Shown: in pieces, positions 9,321 through 18,116 of the stretch
Layout of the letters: every line of letters starts with the position of its first letter
Numbering within the stretch: position 1 is the stretch's first letter
Assembly (NCBI RefSeq): GCF_027486195.1
Contig: NZ_JAIXPP010000073.1
Span: forward strand, 1 to 64,000
DNA length: 64,000 nt
Origin: Novosphingobium sp.
GTDB taxonomy: Bacteria; Pseudomonadota; Alphaproteobacteria; Sphingomonadales; Sphingomonadaceae
Reading direction: 5' to 3'
Notes under the pieces: generated by a model
What the model was told of the DNA's origin: nothing
Databases searched by the model: none
What the model saw: the letters and a program-made list of their open reading frames with translations, nothing else
Program-made: the position numbers and the translations under genes

Positions 9321-10433
9321 TCAGTTGGCGCCGGCGAGGGTGGCGAGCTCGCTCACCCCGCTCGCGGCGACGCGTTCGCCGGGGGCGAGGCCTTTGGTGA
9401 TGACCGCGCTTTCGCCCGATTGGCCGCTTACCGTGACAGGCCGCACCCTGACACCGCCGCGCACGGCGACGAACACGATCTTGCCGCCATTGATCTCGCT
9501 CAGCGCCGCAACGGGAATGCGCACGGCGCCCGCGGGGGCGGGGCCTTCGATGCCGATCGCGGTGGCGCTGCCCGCTGTTGCGCTCCCGGCAGGAACCGTG
9601 GCGGTCACCGTGGCCGACCGGGTTGCGGGATCGAGCGACTGGCCGACCGCAGTCACTGTGCCGGAAACCGTGCCGATGCGCACGATCATGCCGGGTTTGA
9701 CCGCCCCCAGCAGCCGCTCCGGCAGCTGCGCGGTCACTTGCAACGGGCCGCCGCCATCGATCACGAAAGGTGCCATGGCCGGATCAACCGCCTTGCCGGT
9801 CTCCGCGCTCATTGCGCTGATCCTGCCGCTGATCGGTGCGCTCAGGGTATAGCCCGCACCGCCCGCGCGTCCGCCCGGAACCAGCCCGATCAGCCGCGCC
9901 TGCTCGCCCACGTCGATGTCGCTTTGCCGCGCGAGCGAGACGGCTTCGTCAGCGCGGGCGGGGGCGATGATGCCTTCACGCGCAAGCTGGCCGAGCCGCG
10001 CTGCCTGCGCGCGAGTCACGCTCTGCCGCGCGCGGGCACGGGCGAGTTCGGCGGTGAGGCTCACCATGTCGCGGCTGGCAACGGTGGCGAGCGACTGGCC
10101 GGCGGCCACGTCCTGTCCGGCTACGACGAAGATACGCGTTATGACGCCGGGAAACTGCGCGGCGACAGCCACGCGCGCATTGGGCTGGGGCATGATCTGC
10201 GCCGGCAGTTCCGCCACCGGCATCGTCTGCGCGGAGGCAGCAACCGCCAGCGTGAGGCCCAGCGCGTGCATCTGTTCGGCGGTCAGCGGGATCATGCCGT
10301 CCTTCGCCGCTGCGGGCGCGGTATTGGCGGCGGGGGCGGCCGTTCCCGCTGCGTGCGAGGCCATCCACCACCAGCCCCCGCCAGCCAGCAGTACGGCGGC
10401 GGCGCCGCCAAGTATCCAGGAATTCTGCTTCAT
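9321..10433 (-). CDS. RND efflux periplasmic adaptor subunit
   Basis: A 370-residue membrane fusion protein joining pump and outer channel. It has an N-terminal membrane anchor (about residues 7-26, ending GGGWWW), a lipoyl-like half motif around QFPGVITRIFVVAGQDVAAGQSL, a helical hairpin, then the second half motif YTLSAPISGRISAMSAETGKAVD. No His-rich metal-binding N-terminal segment of the CzcB kind is visible. The gene begins at ATG 10433, and the 29-base gap from the kinase gene contains most of a CGTCAG-N5-CGTCAG repeat, so it may have its own regulated promoter besides read-through from the regulators. Confidence 0.9.
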   Translation of the reverse strand: MKQNSWILGGAAAVLLAGGGWWWMASHAAGTAAPAANTAPAAAKDGMIPLTAEQMHALGLTLAVAASAQTMPVAELPAQIMPQPNARVAVAAQFPGVITRIFVVAGQDVAAGQSLATVASRDMVSLTAELARARARQSVTRAQAARLGQLAREGIIAPARADEAVSLARQSDIDVGEQARLIGLVPGGRAGGAGYTLSAPISGRISAMSAETGKAVDPAMAPFVIDGGGPLQVTAQLPERLLGAVKPGMIVRIGTVSGTVTAVGQSLDPATRSATVTATVPAGSATAGSATAIGIEGPAPAGAVRIPVAALSEINGGKIVFVAVRGGVRVRPVTVSGQSGESAVITKGLAPGERVAASGVSELATLAGAN

Positions 10434-10456
10434 GGTGCGGGCCCTAGTGCGAAAAG

Positions 10457-10473
10457 CTGACGTCAGTCTGACG
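10457..10473 (-). promoter_or_regulatory. Candidate response-regulator operator before efflux genes
   Basis: Read on the minus strand this is CGTCAG, five bases, CGTCAG, an 11-base-period direct repeat as expected for an OmpR-family dimer. It overlaps the histidine-kinase stop codon and ends 23 bases before the adaptor start. Part of it (10457-10466) is also a perfect ten-base palindrome. The same repeat lies before the response-regulator gene. Binding is inferred, not shown. Confidence 0.55.
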
Positions 10474-11488
10474 AGGCGGCGGGCGGAAACTGCAGCCGCA
10501 GTTCGCGCGCCGTCACGCTGGTTTCGAGCGTGCCTCCATGGGCGCGCATGATCCGCTCGACAATCGCGAGGCCAAGCCCTGCGCCATCGCGGCTGGCATG
10601 ATCGGCGCGGCGGTGGCGCTGCGTGAGGGTCGCCAGCTGCTGGGCGGAGAGGCCCGGGCCTTCATCACGCACCGCGAGCATTCCGCCCGCGCCGGTGCGC
10701 ACCGTGACGCAGCCTCCGGCAGGGCTCGCCCGCAGCGCGTTCTCGATCAGGTTGCGCAGTGCCGCGCCAATGGCCTCGCGCCGCCCGATGACCATGACCG
10801 GCGCATCCGCTTCGAGCGCAAGCCGCATCCCCCGGTCGAGCGCGATCGGCGCGAGCTGGGCGATCACGTCTCCCGCAACATCGCCGAGATCGACCGGCGT
10901 GGGCGCGATCTGTGCGGCGTGATCGGCGTCGATCTGGGCAAGCAGCATGAGCTGGTCGATCAGCCGCCGCATCCGCGCGACATCCCCGCGCATGCGTCCG
11001 GCATCGGGATGTTCAAGCCGGTCGAGCTCGAGCGAGAGCAACGTAAGCGGCGTGCGCAGTTCGTGTGCGATATCGGCGGCAAAGGCTTCGTGCAGCGCCG
11101 CCGCGCCATCTATCCGTCCGAGCACGCGGTTGATCGCATCGGCAAAGGCGCGCGCCTCGATCGGAAAATCGGTGGTATCCACGCGCACTCCGCGGGTTTC
11201 CCCGGCGCGCGCATCGATCTGCGCTGCGGCATCGATCAGCGGGCGCACCCCGCTCTTGATCGCCCAGCGCCCGGCCAGCGCCATCGGCAGGATCAGCACC
11301 GCCATCGGCAGCAGCACGTGTTCGCTCAGTTCATGGATCGCGCGGGCGAATGCATCGTGGTCGCCGAGATTGCTGAACGAGATGCGGTACTCGATGCCGA
11401 TCACGATCAGCAGCAGCAGCGCGCCGAGCCCGCCCACCCAGGCGAGGCTCGCCGTCAGCCGCCGTACGATCGAGGGCGGCCGGCTCAT
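10463..11488 (-). CDS. Sensor histidine kinase of the metal efflux system
   Basis: A 341-residue membrane histidine kinase. Two transmembrane helices (about 13-33 and 58-73) flank a very short periplasmic loop of roughly 25 residues; a linker and the DHp helix follow with His142 in IAHELRTPLTLL. The ATPase domain shows RNLIENALRASP (N box), VRDEGPGLS (G1) and GAGLGLAIVERI (G2). The small loop suggests signal sensing at or in the membrane rather than by a large periplasmic domain. It overlaps the response-regulator gene by four bases and precedes the pump genes, so it probably reports metal or envelope stress. The signal itself is not readable from sequence. Confidence 0.9.
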   Translation of the reverse strand: MSRPPSIVRRLTASLAWVGGLGALLLLIVIGIEYRISFSNLGDHDAFARAIHELSEHVLLPMAVLILPMALAGRWAIKSGVRPLIDAAAQIDARAGETRGVRVDTTDFPIEARAFADAINRVLGRIDGAAALHEAFAADIAHELRTPLTLLSLELDRLEHPDAGRMRGDVARMRRLIDQLMLLAQIDADHAAQIAPTPVDLGDVAGDVIAQLAPIALDRGMRLALEADAPVMVIGRREAIGAALRNLIENALRASPAGGCVTVRTGAGGMLAVRDEGPGLSAQQLATLTQRHRRADHASRDGAGLGLAIVERIMRAHGGTLETSVTARELRLQFPPAASSD

Positions 11489-12159
11489 GCGCCGCGCGCC
11501 CGCGCCATATAGCCTACGCCCCGGATCGTATGGAGTTCCAGCGCGGCCCCGGCCTCCTCAAGCTTGCGGCGCAGGCGCGAGATCGTGGCTTCCACCGCGT
11601 TCGGCGTGACGGCTTCGTCGAACGTGTACAGACTGTTTTCAATCACCGCCCGGCGCACGACCTGCCCTGCGCGGCGCAGCAGGAGTTCGATGAGGGCGGC
11701 CTCGCGGCGCGTCAGCTCCAGCGTGGTGCCGGCAACCGTCACACGCTGGCTGGCCGGATCGAATGCCAGGTTGCCGAGGGCAAGCACGGCATCCTGCCGC
11801 CCGCCGGGCCGCCGCAGCAGTGCGCGCAGGCGGGCGGCCAGTTCGCTCATCGCAAAGGGCTTGGGGAGATAGTCGTCCGCCCCGGCATCAAGTCCGCGTA
11901 TGCGATCCTCCAGCGCATCGCGGGCGGTGAGCACGAGGATCGGCGGGCGCGGCCCATGCTGCGCGCGCATCCAGTCCACGCCGTCGCCATCAGGCAGGCC
12001 CAGATCGAGCACGATCCCATCGAACAGCGTGCCGGCCAGCGCATCCTCCGCCGCCGCCAGCGTATGGACCGCGTCGCAGACATGGCCCTGCGCGCCGAGG
12101 CCATCGGCGATCAGGCCAGCCAGCCGTTCGTTGTCCTCGATGATCAGAACCCGCGCCAT
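11485..12159 (-). CDS. OmpR-family response regulator
   Basis: A 224-residue two-domain regulator. The receiver has the acidic pair near 8-9 (IEDNE), the phospho-acceptor Asp52 in VLDLGLPDGDG, Thr in VLTARDAL and Lys in YLPKPF. The C-terminal winged helix runs from about 128 to 220 and ends in the usual TIRGVGYMA. It is the first gene of the minus-strand efflux operon. A tandem CGTCAG repeat 42 bases ahead of its ATG, with one helical turn between half sites, is the natural candidate for its own binding site, and the same repeat precedes the adaptor gene. Confidence 0.93.
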   Translation of the reverse strand: MARVLIIEDNERLAGLIADGLGAQGHVCDAVHTLAAAEDALAGTLFDGIVLDLGLPDGDGVDWMRAQHGPRPPILVLTARDALEDRIRGLDAGADDYLPKPFAMSELAARLRALLRRPGGRQDAVLALGNLAFDPASQRVTVAGTTLELTRREAALIELLLRRAGQVVRRAVIENSLYTFDEAVTPNAVEATISRLRRKLEEAGAALELHTIRGVGYMARARGA

Positions 12160-12201
12160 GGCACCCTGCTTTCATCAGCCGGGGGGCAATAGCAAGCGAG
12201 C

Positions 12202-12218
12202 CTGACGGGAGGCTGACG
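12202..12218 (-). promoter_or_regulatory. Candidate response-regulator operator before its own gene
   Basis: On the minus strand this reads CGTCAG, five bases, CGTCAG, with the half sites 11 bases apart, 42 bases ahead of the response-regulator ATG. It is the same repeat, with the same spacing, as the one before the efflux adaptor gene, which fits autoregulation. Confidence 0.55.
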
Positions 12219-12248
12219 GCATCGGGGGCAGTGCCCGTCTTCGCCGCG

Positions 12249-12262
12249 CACCTAACTTTCGG
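12249..12262 (+). promoter_or_regulatory. CACCTWWCTTTYRG motif, copy 1 (before LuxR gene)
   Basis: CACCTAACTTTCGG, 89 bases ahead of the ATG of the MalT-type regulator and about 35 bases upstream of its candidate -35 element. It matches the copy at 17125 in 13 of 14 positions. As an activator or autoregulation site this is inferred from the repeated intergenic occurrence of the motif. Confidence 0.6.
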
Positions 12263-12297
12263 CTGGCAACCTGCATCCGCGCTCGCGGTATTGGGTG

Positions 12298-12327
12298 CTG
12301 ACAAGAAACCGGCGCGAGACCTATACT
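12298..12327 (+). promoter_or_regulatory. Candidate sigma-70 promoter of the LuxR-type regulator
   Basis: CTGACA (12298-12303) and TATACT (12322-12327) are separated by 18 bases, each with five of six consensus bases. Transcription would begin near 12334, which excludes the upstream GTG at 12295 as start codon and supports ATG 12352. Confidence 0.5.
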
Positions 12328-12351
12328 CGCTGCCTAGGGAGCTGCAGAGAC

Positions 12352-15189
12352 ATGCGGTCTACGGGGGAAATGACTGCAGTGGCCAGATCGCGAAATCCGG
12401 GAAGACCGGCCACGGCCGGGACCGGCACTTCGGGGCAGGGCGAAAGTTCTGCTGCGTGGAGCGGGCCGAGCGCGCTGCTTGCCACCCGGATCGCACCGCC
12501 GCGCCTGCGGCTCAGCGATATCATCGCCCGCCAGCCGCTTGTCGCCAAGTTCGAACGCGCACTCGATGTGACGCTGACGGTCGTGACGGCGCCGGCGGGC
12601 TACGGCAAATCCACCGCTCTTGGCGAATGGTACCTCAAGCTGCGGGAGCGAGGGATCGCGGCGGCCTGGCTCACGGTCGATGATCTCGACAACGATCCCA
12701 ACATGTTCGCGCACCATCTCGTCGCGACGATCGATCACAACATCCCGGCGCTGCGCGGCGCCCTGCACGGCGTGATCGAGCACCGCATGGACGTGGACTT
12801 GCGCATCACCTCGACCGCGATCGTCAATGCGATCGAAGCCACCGGCCAGCCGGTCGTCCTCATCATCGACGATCTGCACGAGGTGACGAACCCGGACGTG
12901 CTGCAGGTGATCAGCCTGCTCGCCAATGCGGGGAGTGGCTGCCTCCACCTTGTCGTCAGTTCGCGCAGCAAGCCGAGCATCCGGCTGGCGAAGCTGCGCG
13001 CGCTGGGGGAAAGCGCCGAGCTTTCCGCGCGGGATTTCCAGTTCGACCGGGAGGAAGTGCGCCGCTTCCTGATGCAGACATCGAGCGAGCCCTTCGACGA
13101 GGCATTCGTCGATCAGGTCTTCGAGCGGACCGAGGGCTGGGTGGTCGGCCTCAAGCTCGCCGCGCTGTCGTTCCGCCAGGACCAGCGGCCCCGCCTGCCG
13201 CAAATGACCTCGGCCACCAGTATCGGGGTCGAGGAGTTCCTGCGCGACGAAGTGCTGGCGCGCCTGCCGGCCGACATTGCCGCGTTCGCCCGCGATGTTG
13301 CGATCATCGGCGAGTTTTCAGCCGAACTTTGCGATGCGGCGCTGGGCCGCGAAGACAGCGTGCGCATGATCGACGAGCTGGAGGCACGGCAGCTCTTCAT
13401 CAGCCGCGTGGGCCAGTCCGGGTGGTTCCGCTTCCACCGCCTGTTCAGCGACGCGATGATGGCGATCGGCGCGCGCACCGCTCCGGGCCGCGAGGCAGAA
13501 TTGCACCGGGCGGCGGCGGAATGGTTCGAGCACAAGGGCTTTCCCGGCCGCGCGGCGCGCCATGCCTTCGCGACCGAGAACCCGGAGATTGCGGCAGACA
13601 TCCTCTCGCGCGTGTCGACGGCGCTGGTCGAATCCGGGCGCGGCGCGACACTGGTGCGCTATGGCTCGAGCTTGCCGCAGGAACTGCTGGGCGACTATCC
13701 GGCGCTCCAGCTCGATCAGGTCTATTCGCTGACCCTGTCGTGGCACTTCAGCGAAGCGCGGCGGATTCTGCAAAGCGTGCGCGCCAATCTGACGAACGGC
13801 GCGCGCACCGCGAAGTGGCGCGACGCGGGGCTCGATGTCGATGAAGTGCTGCGCAAGCAGGTCTATTGCGAGATGCAGCTGGCCATCCTGCGCGACGAGA
13901 TGGTGCCTGCCGAAGCGCTGGCCCGGCAATGGCTGGAGATGGAGGGCAAATACACCGCTTTCGACGACGCGGTGACGCAGACGTCGCTGATTTATGCGCA
14001 GCGCGAACAATTCGATTGCCGGTCGCTGGCCGCATCGAGCCGTGCCCGCGCCGTTTTCGTCGATTACGGCAACCGCTGGGGATCGATCTGGCACGATTGC
14101 ATCATCGGTGCGGGTTATCTCCAGATCGGCCAGCTCGAACGCGCGCGGGCCATCTTTCAAGGCGCGTTCGACACCGCAACCGAGATCGTCGGGCGCACCA
14201 ATCCGACCACGGCGATGCCCGCACTGCATCTTTCCGAAGTGCTCTACGAGAGCAACGATATCGACGGCGCGCGGGCGCTTACGGAGGAGTTCCTGCCGCT
14301 CGCCGGGCAGACCGGCCTCGTCGATCAGCTGGTTGCAGGATACCAGACGCGGGTGCGCATCGCGGCGCTGGATTCGGTCGGCGCGGCGCTGCGGGTGCTG
14401 GATGAGGGCGAGGAGATCGGCGTCGCGCGGGGCTTCGATCGGCTCAGCGCGTTTCTCGTCGCGCAGCGCCTGCAGTTGCTGGCCTCGGCGGGTGAGGTCG
14501 CCGACGTGCGCCGGATCGGGGCGCTGGGCAATCTGACCGGGGATATCGAACGCTTCGCACCCGCGCGCGGCATGACCACGGCAGCCGCGGCACGGGCCTT
14601 TGCCGCCGCCATCGTTGCCCAGATCGAGAACAACCTCTCGGCGGCGGAATCGCTGCTCGGGCGGTGGCTGCGGTTCCTTTCGGACCGGGGGTGCATCCGC
14701 CTTGGCGCGCGCTTCTGCATCCTGCTTGCCCAGGTCCAGATCGTGATGGGCGAATCCAAATCGGCACACCGCACCTTGCGCACCGGCTTGCAGTTCGGCG
14801 CCAAGGCGGGCCTGCTGCGCACTTTCCTCGACAGCAACGAGGCCGTGCGCGTGCAGCTCCAGCAGATGCGGCTCACTGCTGGCGGGGGCGACAGCGAGAT
14901 CGTGCCCTATCTTGGCCAGTTGCAGCACCTCCTCAGCGGCAATAGCACGCTGGCCATCCCGGCGGTCGATATCGACGAACTGGGCGGCCAGTACGATTCG
15001 CTCAACGACCGCGAATCCGAACTGCTGCTGATGATCTCGATGGGGATGATGAACAGCCAGATTGCCGAGGAGACCGGCCTCACGCTTGGCACGGTCAAAT
15101 GGTATCTCCAGCAGATCTACGCCAAGCTGGGCGTCAACCGCCGCTCGGAAGCGACTTTCAAGGCGCGCCAGCTCGGCCTGATCCGCTGA
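12352..15189 (+). CDS. LuxR-family (MalT-type, LAL) ATP-binding transcriptional regulator
   Basis: A 945-residue signal-transduction ATPase of the MalT/LAL type. A P-loop GYGKST (Lys about 86) and Walker B IIDDLHE (about 171-177) form the NTPase, a long alpha-helical TPR-like region follows, and the last 60 residues are a LuxR helix-turn-helix (LNDRESELLLMISMGM then TLGTVKWYLQQIYAKLGVNRR). Such proteins bind ATP and an inducer, then activate transcription. ATG 12352 is preferred: AGGGAG lies ten bases ahead and the candidate promoter would start RNA near 12334. A GTG at 12295 extends the frame. A 14-base motif ahead of this gene recurs before the neighbouring catabolic genes, so they are probably its targets. 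Confidence 0.9.
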   Translation: MRSTGEMTAVARSRNPGRPATAGTGTSGQGESSAAWSGPSALLATRIAPPRLRLSDIIARQPLVAKFERALDVTLTVVTAPAGYGKSTALGEWYLKLRERGIAAAWLTVDDLDNDPNMFAHHLVATIDHNIPALRGALHGVIEHRMDVDLRITSTAIVNAIEATGQPVVLIIDDLHEVTNPDVLQVISLLANAGSGCLHLVVSSRSKPSIRLAKLRALGESAELSARDFQFDREEVRRFLMQTSSEPFDEAFVDQVFERTEGWVVGLKLAALSFRQDQRPRLPQMTSATSIGVEEFLRDEVLARLPADIAAFARDVAIIGEFSAELCDAALGREDSVRMIDELEARQLFISRVGQSGWFRFHRLFSDAMMAIGARTAPGREAELHRAAAEWFEHKGFPGRAARHAFATENPEIAADILSRVSTALVESGRGATLVRYGSSLPQELLGDYPALQLDQVYSLTLSWHFSEARRILQSVRANLTNGARTAKWRDAGLDVDEVLRKQVYCEMQLAILRDEMVPAEALARQWLEMEGKYTAFDDAVTQTSLIYAQREQFDCRSLAASSRARAVFVDYGNRWGSIWHDCIIGAGYLQIGQLERARAIFQGAFDTATEIVGRTNPTTAMPALHLSEVLYESNDIDGARALTEEFLPLAGQTGLVDQLVAGYQTRVRIAALDSVGAALRVLDEGEEIGVARGFDRLSAFLVAQRLQLLASAGEVADVRRIGALGNLTGDIERFAPARGMTTAAAARAFAAAIVAQIENNLSAAESLLGRWLRFLSDRGCIRLGARFCILLAQVQIVMGESKSAHRTLRTGLQFGAKAGLLRTFLDSNEAVRVQLQQMRLTAGGGDSEIVPYLGQLQHLLSGNSTLAIPAVDIDELGGQYDSLNDRESELLLMISMGMMNSQIAEETGLTLGTVKWYLQQIYAKLGVNRRSEATFKARQLGLIR

Positions 15190-16281
15190 TCATGCCATCG
15201 CAGGATAATCGGTGTAGCCCTGCTCCGGCGGCTGGCCGGGGATGCCATAGACGGTGCTGTAATCGGGCACCGCGAGCGCCGCACCGGCGCGGAGGCGCGC
15301 GGGCAGATCGGGGTTCGCGATAAAGGGCTGGCCGAAGGACACGAGGTCGGTACCGCCCTGATCAACCAGAGCCGCCGCGGTCTCTCCGGAAAATCCGCCA
15401 TTGGCGATAAGCGTGCCGCCAAAGTGCCGCCGCGCGAAGGCGCAGGGGGCGGCGAGCAGCAGCTCAGGCTGATCGTCCCCAGCCAGCGGCTCCATCATGT
15501 GCAGGTAGGCCAGATCGGCATCACCTAGCAGCGCGAGGACCTCGGCGAAGGTCTCGGCAGTGCGGCTGTCATCCATGCCGTGCGCGCGGCTGGCGGGTGA
15601 CAGCTTGACCCCGACATTGGCGCCGAAAGCCTGCTGCGCTGCCGCGACCACTTCGAGCAGGAAGCGCGCCCGGTTGCGCGCGGTGCCGCCATAGGCATCG
15701 ATGCGGCGGTTGCTGCCATCGCGCAGGAACTGGTCGACGAGGTAGCCGAAGGCGCCGTGGATCTCGATCCCGTCGAATCCGGCCTGCCGCGCGCGGTCAG
15801 CCGCCTTGCCGAACGCGCGGGCAAGCCCCGCGACTTCCTCGATCGCCAGTTCGCGGGGGGTCGAGAGTGGCTGCTTGCCGAGCGGAGTGTGAAGCTCGCC
15901 CACGCCCGCAATCGCGCTCGGTGCCAGCGGGGCCTGCCCGCCGGGCATGAGCGAGGCGTGGGCAACCCGGCCTGAATGCCACAACTGCGCAAAGATCCTG
16001 CCCCCAGCCGCGTGGACCACATCGGTCACCTGCCGCCAGGCCTCGATGAAGTGGTCGGCATAGAGGCCCGGCGCGCCCATGTAGGCAGCGCTGGTGTCCG
16101 AGATCATGATGCATTCGGTAACGATGAGGCCCGCGCTGGCCCGCTGCGCGTAGTATTCCGCCATGATCGCATTGGGCATTGCATCGGGTGCGCGCAGCCG
16201 GGTCATCGGGGCCATGGCAATGCGGTTCGGCAAGGCGTGGGTGCCGAGCGTGACGGGGGTGAACAGCGCAGGGTAGTACAC
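15190..16281 (-). CDS. Old yellow enzyme family alkene reductase (NemA-like), altered substrate pair
   Basis: A 363-residue FMN enzyme resembling N-ethylmaleimide reductase and other ene-reductases: FTPVTLGTHALPNRIAMAPMTR at the start, FAQLWHSGR near 97-105, and the block YGGTARNRARFLLEV. In family members the substrate carbonyl is held by His and a His or Asn three residues later; here the segment is HGAFGYLVDQFL, giving His175 and Phe178, so the second ligand is lost. The start is GTG 16281 behind GGAGG; longer frames have no ribosome site. It follows the SDR gene on the same strand and meets the regulator gene end to end. Likely role: reducing an enone or unsaturated lactone, with unusual specificity. 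Confidence 0.85.
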   Translation of the reverse strand: MYYPALFTPVTLGTHALPNRIAMAPMTRLRAPDAMPNAIMAEYYAQRASAGLIVTECIMISDTSAAYMGAPGLYADHFIEAWRQVTDVVHAAGGRIFAQLWHSGRVAHASLMPGGQAPLAPSAIAGVGELHTPLGKQPLSTPRELAIEEVAGLARAFGKAADRARQAGFDGIEIHGAFGYLVDQFLRDGSNRRIDAYGGTARNRARFLLEVVAAAQQAFGANVGVKLSPASRAHGMDDSRTAETFAEVLALLGDADLAYLHMMEPLAGDDQPELLLAAPCAFARRHFGGTLIANGGFSGETAAALVDQGGTDLVSFGQPFIANPDLPARLRAGAALAVPDYSTVYGIPGQPPEQGYTDYPAMA

Positions 16282-16306
16282 GGTGCCTCCTTCCGTGGTC
16301 GCGGCG

Positions 16307-17068
16307 TCAGATCGCGCAGTAGCCGCCATCGACAGCCACGTTGGCGCCGAGCATGAAGCTGGCCTCGTCCGAGAGCATCCATGCCGCCGCGCGCGCGAGT
16401 TCGAGCGGCGCGCCGAGTCGGCCGATCGGGTGCCGTGCCAGCAGGATGTCACGCAGGCCGTCATAGGCTGCCATCTGGCTGGTCATCATCGGGGTCTCGA
16501 CCACGCCGGGGGAGAGCGCGTTTACCCGGATGCCCTGCGCTCCGTAATCGAGCGCTGCCCCGCGCGTCAGGCCGAGTACGCCCGCCTTGGCGCCGCAATA
16601 GGCCACCATGTTGTATTGGCCGAGTTCGGCAAGGCTCGAGGCATTGTTGACGATCGCGCCGCCGCCGCCCACCAGCATGGCAGGGATCTCGAAGCGCATG
16701 CAGTTCCACACGCCCTTGAGATTGGCGGCGATCACCGCATCGAAAGCGTCCTCCGGATAGTCTGCTGCGGGCACAAGCGGTCCGTCGATCCCGGCATTGT
16801 TGAACGCCCCATCAAGCCGGCCGAATTGGGACATGGCAAAGTCGACCATCGCCTTGCAATCATCCGCCAGCGCCACATCCACGCGGCAGGGAACCGCAGT
16901 CCCGCCCGCCGCCGCAATCTCCTGCACCGCCGCTTCGACCGCTGCCAGCGTGCGCCCTGCCGCGATCACCCGCGCGCCCTCGGCCGCAAAGTGCTGCGCG
17001 GCGGCAAGGCCGATCCCGCTGCCCGCGCCGGTCACGATGACCACTTTCCCGTTCAGTTGCCCTGCCAT
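16307..17068 (-). CDS. SDR family oxidoreductase
   Basis: A 253-residue classical short-chain dehydrogenase. Cofactor motif TGAGSGIG (about 13-20), NNAG (about 88-91), catalytic Ser in NNASS and the YxxxK pair in YCGAK are all present, and VDGGY closes the protein. It should be an NAD(P)H-dependent alcohol/ketone oxidoreductase. ATG 17068 follows GGGGAGAG with good spacing. It is the promoter-proximal gene of a two-gene minus-strand unit with the ene-reductase, transcribed away from the lactonase gene. The shared upstream region holds a CACCTWWCTTTYRG motif 56 bases from this start. Confidence 0.9.
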   Translation of the reverse strand: MAGQLNGKVVIVTGAGSGIGLAAAQHFAAEGARVIAAGRTLAAVEAAVQEIAAAGGTAVPCRVDVALADDCKAMVDFAMSQFGRLDGAFNNAGIDGPLVPAADYPEDAFDAVIAANLKGVWNCMRFEIPAMLVGGGGAIVNNASSLAELGQYNMVAYCGAKAGVLGLTRGAALDYGAQGIRVNALSPGVVETPMMTSQMAAYDGLRDILLARHPIGRLGAPLELARAAAWMLSDEASFMLGANVAVDGGYCAI

Positions 17069-17124
17069 CGCGCGCTCTCCCCTTGCTTGCTTTGGCACCA
17101 GCGTAGCGCACCCGGCGCGCCGGG

Positions 17125-17138
17125 CACCTAACTTTCAG
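17125..17138 (+). promoter_or_regulatory. CACCTWWCTTTYRG motif, copy 2 (SDR/lactonase promoter region)
   Basis: CACCTAACTTTCAG lies between divergent genes, 56 bases from the SDR start and 60 bases from the lactonase start. It is nearly identical to the copy before the LuxR-type regulator gene, also in the flanking bases (GC before, GC and GG after). It may serve either or both promoters. Confidence 0.6.
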
Positions 17139-17198
17139 CGGGTGAATCCATCCCGGCCGCAGCCTAGCGCCGCTCTGGACAAAGCACGGGAGAGCAAC

Positions 17199-18116
17199 AT
17201 GACCGAGTTCGAAGTGATCGCCAGCGGCCTGCTGTTTCCGGAAGGGCCGATCGTGATGGCCGATGGCAGCGTGCTGTTCGTCGAGATCGCGCGCGGAACG
17301 CTCAGCCGCGCCTGGCCGGACGGAACGGTGGAGGTCGTGGCCGAAACCGGCGGCGGCCCCAATGGCGCGGCAATCGGCCCTGATGGCAAGGCCTATATTT
17401 GCAACAACGGCGGCTTCGAATGGCACGAAGTGAACGGCGCGCTGCTCCCCGGTCTAACCCCGCCGGACTACACCGGCGGCAGCATCCAGCGCGTCGATCT
17501 CGCCAATGGCGCGGTCGAGACGCTCTATACCCATTGCGGCGAAGTGCCGCTCAAGGGCCCCAACGACATCGTCTTCGATGCGCACGGCGGGTTCTGGTTC
17601 ACCGACAACGGCAAGCGCTATGCCCGCCACGAGGATGTCGGCGCGGTCTACTACGCACGCTGCGACGGCTCCTACATCAGCGAGCAGGTCTATCCGTGCA
17701 GCCACGCCAATGGCATCGGCCTTTCGCCCGATGGGGGGACGCTATACGTCTCGGAAACGATGGTCGGCCGGGTCTGGCACTACAGGGTAACGGCGCCGGG
17801 CGTGGTCGAGGTTCCCGCCGGGCTGCTCAATCCCGATGCCCTGCTTTATGGCGCGCCCGGCTTTGAACTCTACGATTCCATGGCGATCGAAGCGAACGGC
17901 AATGTCTGCGTCGCCGCGCTGGCGACTGGCGGCATCCGGGTGATTTCGCCCGAGGGCCGGTCGGTCGATCTGGTCGAAACGGGCGATCCCGCCACCACCA
18001 ACATCGCCTTTGGCGGCGAGGACATGCAGACGGCATGGATCACGCTTTCGGGCGCGGGGCAGCTTGTGAAGATGCGCTGGCCACGGCCGGGCCAGCGGCT
18101 CAATTTCAACGCCTGA
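17199..18116 (+). CDS. SMP-30/gluconolactonase family protein
   Basis: A 305-residue beta-propeller protein of the SMP-30/gluconolactonase/LRE family. The N-terminal LLFPEGPIV supplies the usual metal-binding Glu, and [17 protein letters not shown] and [20 protein letters not shown] give the Asn and Asp ligands around the central calcium or zinc. Members hydrolyse lactones, including aldonolactones and aromatic lactones such as dihydrocoumarin. ATG 17199 follows GGGAGAG. The frame is open further upstream but that would cross the motif site. Its divergent partner is an SDR with an ene-reductase, and a ring-cleavage operon follows, so an aromatic or cyclic lactone substrate is plausible. The last 11 bases overlap the convergent FAD oxidoreductase gene. 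Confidence 0.85.
   Translation: MTEFEVIASGLLFPEGPIVMADGSVLFVEIARGTLSRAWPDGTVEVVAETGGGPNGAAIGPDGKAYICNNGGFEWHEVNGALLPGLTPPDYTGGSIQRVDLANGAVETLYTHCGEVPLKGPNDIVFDAHGGFWFTDNGKRYARHEDVGAVYYARCDGSYISEQVYPCSHANGIGLSPDGGTLYVSETMVGRVWHYRVTAPGVVEVPAGLLNPDALLYGAPGFELYDSMAIEANGNVCVAALATGGIRVISPEGRSVDLVETGDPATTNIAFGGEDMQTAWITLSGAGQLVKMRWPRPGQRLNFNA

Noticed and set aside
12295..12351. GTG start that would lengthen the LuxR-type regulator by 19 residues.
   Set aside because: A good promoter lies downstream of it, and ATG 12352 has a ribosome site at proper distance.
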